From contig JAAYSX010000075.1 in NCBI GenBank assembly GCA_012518255.1, positions 1-39,173 on the forward strand: 39,173 nt of DNA, given 5' to 3'. Positions 35,723-39,173 of the stretch are shown in pieces (positions within the stretch are counted from its first letter, which is position 1; the number at the start of each line of letters is the position of its first letter). A program made the translations under genes and the position numbers. The DNA is from Candidatus Epulonipiscium sp. GTDB taxonomy: Bacteria > Bacillota > Clostridia > Lachnospirales > Cellulosilyticaceae. Below the pieces are notes generated by a model. It did not search any database. It was not told the origin of the DNA and worked only from the letters and a program-made list of their open reading frames with translations.

Positions 35723-35992
35723 ATGAAAGGTATAATTACTGTTGTAGGAAAAGATAAGGTAGGAATTATTGCAAAGGTGTGTACGCTATTATCAGAAAGA
35801 AATGTGAATATCTTAGATATATCACAAACCATAGTACAAGAATATTTTAATATGATGATGATTGTAGAACTAAATGATGAGGATAAAGAGCTAAATAACC
35901 TTATTGATGAACTTGATGATCTAGGGGAAGAAATTGGAGTTGAAATTAAGCTTCAACACGAATCAATCTTTAATAGTATGCACCGCATATAA
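35723..35992 (+). CDS. ACT-domain protein (UPF0237 type)
   Basis: The 89 residues form one ACT domain: [21 protein letters not shown], then [22 protein letters not shown]. Such stand-alone domains usually bind amino acids and regulate partners. It lies 17 bases before the DUF711 gene; this pair is found together in many Firmicutes and archaea, so a regulatory link is likely but unproven. The ATG follows AGAGAGG. Confidence 0.92.
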   Translation: MKGIITVVGKDKVGIIAKVCTLLSERNVNILDISQTIVQEYFNMMMIVELNDEDKELNNLIDELDDLGEEIGVEIKLQHESIFNSMHRI

Positions 35993-36009
35993 TAGCTAAG
36001 GAGAAAGCC

Positions 36010-37368
36010 ATGATTACAAATTTTGAAGTACTTGAAACCAATAAAATGATAAGAGATTCAAATTTAGATATTCGTACAATAACAATGGGTATTAGCTTAA
36101 TGGATTGTATGGATAGTGATATTGATAAACTAAATGAGAATATATACAATAAAATCACAAGCAAAGCAAAAGACCTTGTTGAAGTAGGGGAGCAAATCTC
36201 CAAAAAATATGGGATACCAGTTGTAAATAAAAGGATATCTGTTACACCCATTGCAATAGTAGCAGCGGGAACTAAGGCGGATTCATATGTATCAATTGCC
36301 AAAACCCTAGACAGGGCTGCCAAAGATGTAGGAGTTAACTTTATAGGTGGATTTTCTGCACTAGTACAAAAAGGATGCACACCTTCAGATGAAATACTTA
36401 TTAAATCTATTCCAGAAGCCCTAGATGTAACAGAAAGGGTATGTGCTTCTATTAACCTAGGTAGTAGTAAGTCAGGTATAAATATGGATACTGTTAAGGA
36501 TATAGGAGAGATTATTAAACTAACAGCAGAAAGAACTAAGGACAGGGAATCTATTGGCTGTGCTAAATTAGTAGTTTTTTGTAATGCTCCAGATGATAAT
36601 CCTTTTATGGCAGGTGCCTTTCATGGAGTGGGGGAAAAAGATACGGTTATAAATGTAGGTGTAAGTGGACCTGGTGTTGTTAAGGAAGGCCTAGAAGCAG
36701 CCAGAGATGAAGATTTTGAGACCCTTTGCGAAACTATTAAAAAAATAGCCTTCAAAATTACTAGGGTAGGGCAGATGGTAGCAAAGGAAGCAGCTGATAA
36801 CCTAGGTGTGGACTTTGGGATTATTGATCTATCCCTTGCGCCAACACCAGCTATAGGTGATAGTATTGCTGAAATATTTGAAGAAATGGGCCTAGAATAT
36901 GCAGGAGCGCCAGGTACAACAGCAGCCCTTGCTATTTTAAATGACTGCGTTAAAAAAGGCGGAGTTATGGCATCATCCTATGTAGGAGGCTTAAGTGGTG
37001 CATTTATCCCAGTAAGCGAGGATCATGGAATGATTAGAGCCGTTGAAGAAGGGGCCCTTACAATAGAAAAACTTGAAGCTATGACCTGCGTATGCTCAGT
37101 AGGTCTAGATATGATAGCAATACCAGGTAACACACCAGCATCAACAATTTCTGGAATCATAGCAGATGAAATGGCAATAGGTATGATTAACAATAAAACA
37201 ACCGCAGTTAGGATAATTCCAGTTGTAGGTAAGGATGTGGGGGATATGGTAGAATTTGGTGGTCTACTTGGATATTCACCAATTATGGAAGTAAATCCTT
37301 TTAGTTGTGAAGACTTTATTAATAGAGGCGGAAGAATACCAGCACCTATCCATAGTTTCAAAAATTAA
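36010..37368 (+). CDS. DUF711 / UPF0210 family protein
   Basis: This 452-residue cytoplasmic protein matches UPF0210 (DUF711), a PFL-fold family, sometimes called PFL-like, whose biochemical role is not established. Matches include [91 protein letters not shown] and the C-terminal [13 protein letters not shown]. The length is the usual about 450. It follows its usual ACT-domain partner, with AAGGAGA before the ATG at 36010. Confidence 0.94.
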   Translation: MITNFEVLETNKMIRDSNLDIRTITMGISLMDCMDSDIDKLNENIYNKITSKAKDLVEVGEQISKKYGIPVVNKRISVTPIAIVAAGTKADSYVSIAKTLDRAAKDVGVNFIGGFSALVQKGCTPSDEILIKSIPEALDVTERVCASINLGSSKSGINMDTVKDIGEIIKLTAERTKDRESIGCAKLVVFCNAPDDNPFMAGAFHGVGEKDTVINVGVSGPGVVKEGLEAARDEDFETLCETIKKIAFKITRVGQMVAKEAADNLGVDFGIIDLSLAPTPAIGDSIAEIFEEMGLEYAGAPGTTAALAILNDCVKKGGVMASSYVGGLSGAFIPVSEDHGMIRAVEEGALTIEKLEAMTCVCSVGLDMIAIPGNTPASTISGIIADEMAIGMINNKTTAVRIIPVVGKDVGDMVEFGGLLGYSPIMEVNPFSCEDFINRGGRIPAPIHSFKN

Positions 37369-37399
37369 TTAAGATTATAAAAACATAAGGAGTGATTAG

Positions 37400-38836
37400 G
37401 TGTCAGACATAATATTTAAGTATTTTGAGAAAATAAGTAGTATCCCAAGGGGATCAGGAAATGAAAAGGAAATAAGCGACTATATGGTTTCCTTTGCTAA
37501 TGACCTTGGGCTTGAAGTGATACAGGATGAAGTATATAACATCATTATAAAGAAAGATGCAAGTAAGGGCTATGAAGATGCACCTACTGTAATACTACAA
37601 GGTCATCTAGATATGGTATGCGAAAAAGAAAATGATGTAGATCATGACTTTGAAAAAGATCCCTTAGATTTATATATAGATGGTGACTTAATTAGGGCAA
37701 GAGGGACAACCTTAGGGGCAGATAATGGCATGGCTATAGCCTATCAGATGGCTGTACTAGCATCAGATACCCTAGAACATCCACCACTTGAAATTCTTAT
37801 GACGATAGATGAAGAAAGAGGTATGACAGGGGTAGCAAATATGCATCCGGAATACCTAGATGGTAAAATCCTAATTAATCTTGACTCAGAAGAAGAGGGT
37901 GAATTCTTAGTAAGCTGCGCAGGTGGAGTTAGGAGCCAGTTAAAGCTAAGCCATACTAGCATAGATCCGGATACAAGCTTAAAGTATTACCAAATAAACA
38001 TTACAGGACTAATAGGTGGCCACTCTGGTACAGAAATTATCCTAGAAAGAGCTAATTCAAATATTTTAATGGGAAGACTATTAAATGACCTTAATAAAAA
38101 TATAGACCTTAAACTTTCAAGAGTAGATGGAGGTTCCAAGGATAATGTAATCACAAGGGATACAAAGGCTATTATTGGAATTTCAAAAGACCAAGAAGAA
38201 AGATTTAAAGATGTTATTGGTAAATGGCAAAATATATTTAAAGAAGAATATAGGGTACAGGATCCGGATATTGATATAGTGGTAGAAAGCCTTGAACTAT
38301 CCTCAGTTGAATATATACTTACAGAGGATATTAAGAATAAGCTTATTAGCCTATTGGTCCTTCATCCAAATGGAATACAGGCAATGAGTAAGGATATGGA
38401 AGGCCTTGTTGAAACTTCATTAAACCTAGGTGTGCTTACAACAAATTCAGATAGTATTATACTTTCTAGTGCCATAAGAAGCTCTGTGCCCTCAAGAAAA
38501 GAACTCCTACTAGAGAAAGTAGAAGAATTAGGAAAGCTTGTAGGGGCAGAATATGAGAGAATAGCAGACTATCCAGCCTGGGAATACCAGCCAGATTCAC
38601 CAATTCGTGAAACAGCTATAAAAGTATACAAGGAAATGTACAATGAAGAGCCAAAGATTAATGCAATACATGCAGGACTTGAATGTGGCTTTATATCAGA
38701 GAAATTACCAGGAATAGATATGATATCATTCGGTCCAAATATAAGAGGGGCACATACACCAGATGAAAACCTAAGCATAAGTTCAGCCAAAAATGTATGG
38801 GACTTCTTACAAGAACTACTAAAACACATTAGTTGA
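37400..38836 (+). CDS. pepD: Aminoacyl-histidine dipeptidase (PepD, M20 family)
   Basis: PepD is a cytosolic two-zinc dipeptidase that splits Xaa-His and other unblocked dipeptides. The 478 residues show the M20 metal sites: GHLDMVCEK, TLGADNGMAIAY, the catalytic Glu in DEERGMTG, DSEEEG and the final HAGLECGF. GGHSGTEI is in the dimerisation domain, and GPNIRGAHTPDENLSI closes the metal site. The start is GTG 37400, preceded by AAGGAGTGA. The gene follows DUF711 by 31 bases and may be the last gene of the operon. Confidence 0.93.
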   Translation: MSDIIFKYFEKISSIPRGSGNEKEISDYMVSFANDLGLEVIQDEVYNIIIKKDASKGYEDAPTVILQGHLDMVCEKENDVDHDFEKDPLDLYIDGDLIRARGTTLGADNGMAIAYQMAVLASDTLEHPPLEILMTIDEERGMTGVANMHPEYLDGKILINLDSEEEGEFLVSCAGGVRSQLKLSHTSIDPDTSLKYYQINITGLIGGHSGTEIILERANSNILMGRLLNDLNKNIDLKLSRVDGGSKDNVITRDTKAIIGISKDQEERFKDVIGKWQNIFKEEYRVQDPDIDIVVESLELSSVEYILTEDIKNKLISLLVLHPNGIQAMSKDMEGLVETSLNLGVLTTNSDSIILSSAIRSSVPSRKELLLEKVEELGKLVGAEYERIADYPAWEYQPDSPIRETAIKVYKEMYNEEPKINAIHAGLECGFISEKLPGIDMISFGPNIRGAHTPDENLSISSAKNVWDFLQELLKHIS

Positions 38837-38910
38837 GAACATGAGTTTTATATATGAATTAAGCTTCTAATTATAAAAGGAATGATCCTTTACTAGAAAA
38901 GGTGGGTATA

Positions 38911-39162
38911 ATGGAAAATGAAAAGTTATTTGAACTTGTGACCAAAATCTATAGCGAAATGCAAGAAGGTTTTGAGGAGCTAAAAGAGGAAATAAGGGAA
39001 AACAAGGCTTCAACAACCAAAATAGAATCAAAGATAGAGAATGATATTACTTCTAAACTTGAAGCCTTATTTGATGGGCATATTCAAAACACACACCAAC
39101 TAGAACGCATTGAAAAGGAAGTTTTAAAGCATGATGAGATTATTTTAAGGCGAATTCAGTAA
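38911..39162 (+). CDS. Small coiled-coil protein (83 aa), function unknown
   Basis: An 83-residue, highly charged protein with heptad-like pattern from about residue 15 to the end (GFEELKEEIRENKASTTKIE) that would form a long coiled coil, with no membrane segment or Cys. It begins MENEKLFELVTKIYSEMQ, a form seen in many uncharacterised clostridial proteins. ATG 38911 is preferred to GTG 38902 because AAGGTGGG lies just upstream. A small hairpin (AAAGGA with TCCTTT, 38876-38891) precedes it. Function unknown; its stop is complete in the window. Confidence 0.7.
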   Translation: MENEKLFELVTKIYSEMQEGFEELKEEIRENKASTTKIESKIENDITSKLEALFDGHIQNTHQLERIEKEVLKHDEIILRRIQ

Positions 39163-39173
39163 GTAAAGGTCAT

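Noticed and set aside
1-39173. CRISPR arrays, tRNA/rRNA genes, insertion sequences or prophage
   Set aside because: No regular direct repeats, tRNA-like folds, transposase, integrase or phage genes were seen on reading both strands.

Overview
The window is a gene-dense, AT-rich stretch of a low-GC Gram-positive chromosome, best placed in the class Clostridia. The sporulation genes yqfC and yqfD, an alanine T-box leader, strong AGGAGG-type ribosome binding sites with many GTG/TTG starts, lipobox signal peptides, and a chemoreceptor, CheX and hemerythrin set together suggest a motile, spore-forming anaerobe. I cannot name the genus. No tRNA, rRNA, insertion sequence, phage gene or CRISPR array was seen.

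Layout. 1-2779: the tail of an unidentified gene, then clpB. 2780-3730: a possible small RNA, then a minus-strand pair (a lipoprotein with a broken signal-peptide frame and a tiny membrane protein) that shares a bidirectional terminator with the clpB side. 3950-8778: a DEAD-box RNA helicase, an M29 aminopeptidase, an unidentified membrane protein and a 46-aa membrane peptide. 8984-10216: a secreted GH18 glycosidase. 10331-13301 (minus): a DUF4846 lipoprotein and a chemoreceptor. 13505-16351: hemerythrin and CheX (overlapping), a ZIP metal transporter and MsrAB. 16368-20008: a consensus promoter, an alanine T-box, a cytoplasmic VanXY-like D-Ala-D-Ala peptidase and alaS. 20118-20297: rpsU.

20534-28359 is the conserved Firmicutes cluster yqfC-yqfD-phoH-yqfF-ybeY-dgkA-cdd-era-yqzL-recO, joining spore formation, RNA and ribosome maturation, c-di-AMP turnover and lipid recycling. 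It runs with short gaps into polA, coaE, a membrane-anchored lytic transglycosylase, a lone peptide/nickel-type substrate-binding lipoprotein, an FtsA-like ATPase with a long C-terminal extension, an ACT-domain protein, a DUF711 protein, pepD and a small coiled-coil protein.

The most interesting points are: (1) a signal-less VanXY-type peptidase placed with alaS behind an alanine T-box, which suggests D-Ala-containing molecules are used as an alanine source when tRNA-Ala is uncharged; (2) hemerythrin translationally coupled to a CheX phosphatase and divergent from a chemoreceptor, a candidate oxygen or redox taxis module; (3) single-base losses in homopolymer runs that break yqfF inside its HD catalytic motif and a lipoprotein inside its signal peptide, which are either sequencing errors or real inactivations; (4) a possible small RNA after clpB; (5) three beta-grasp-like modules added to an FtsA-like ATPase.
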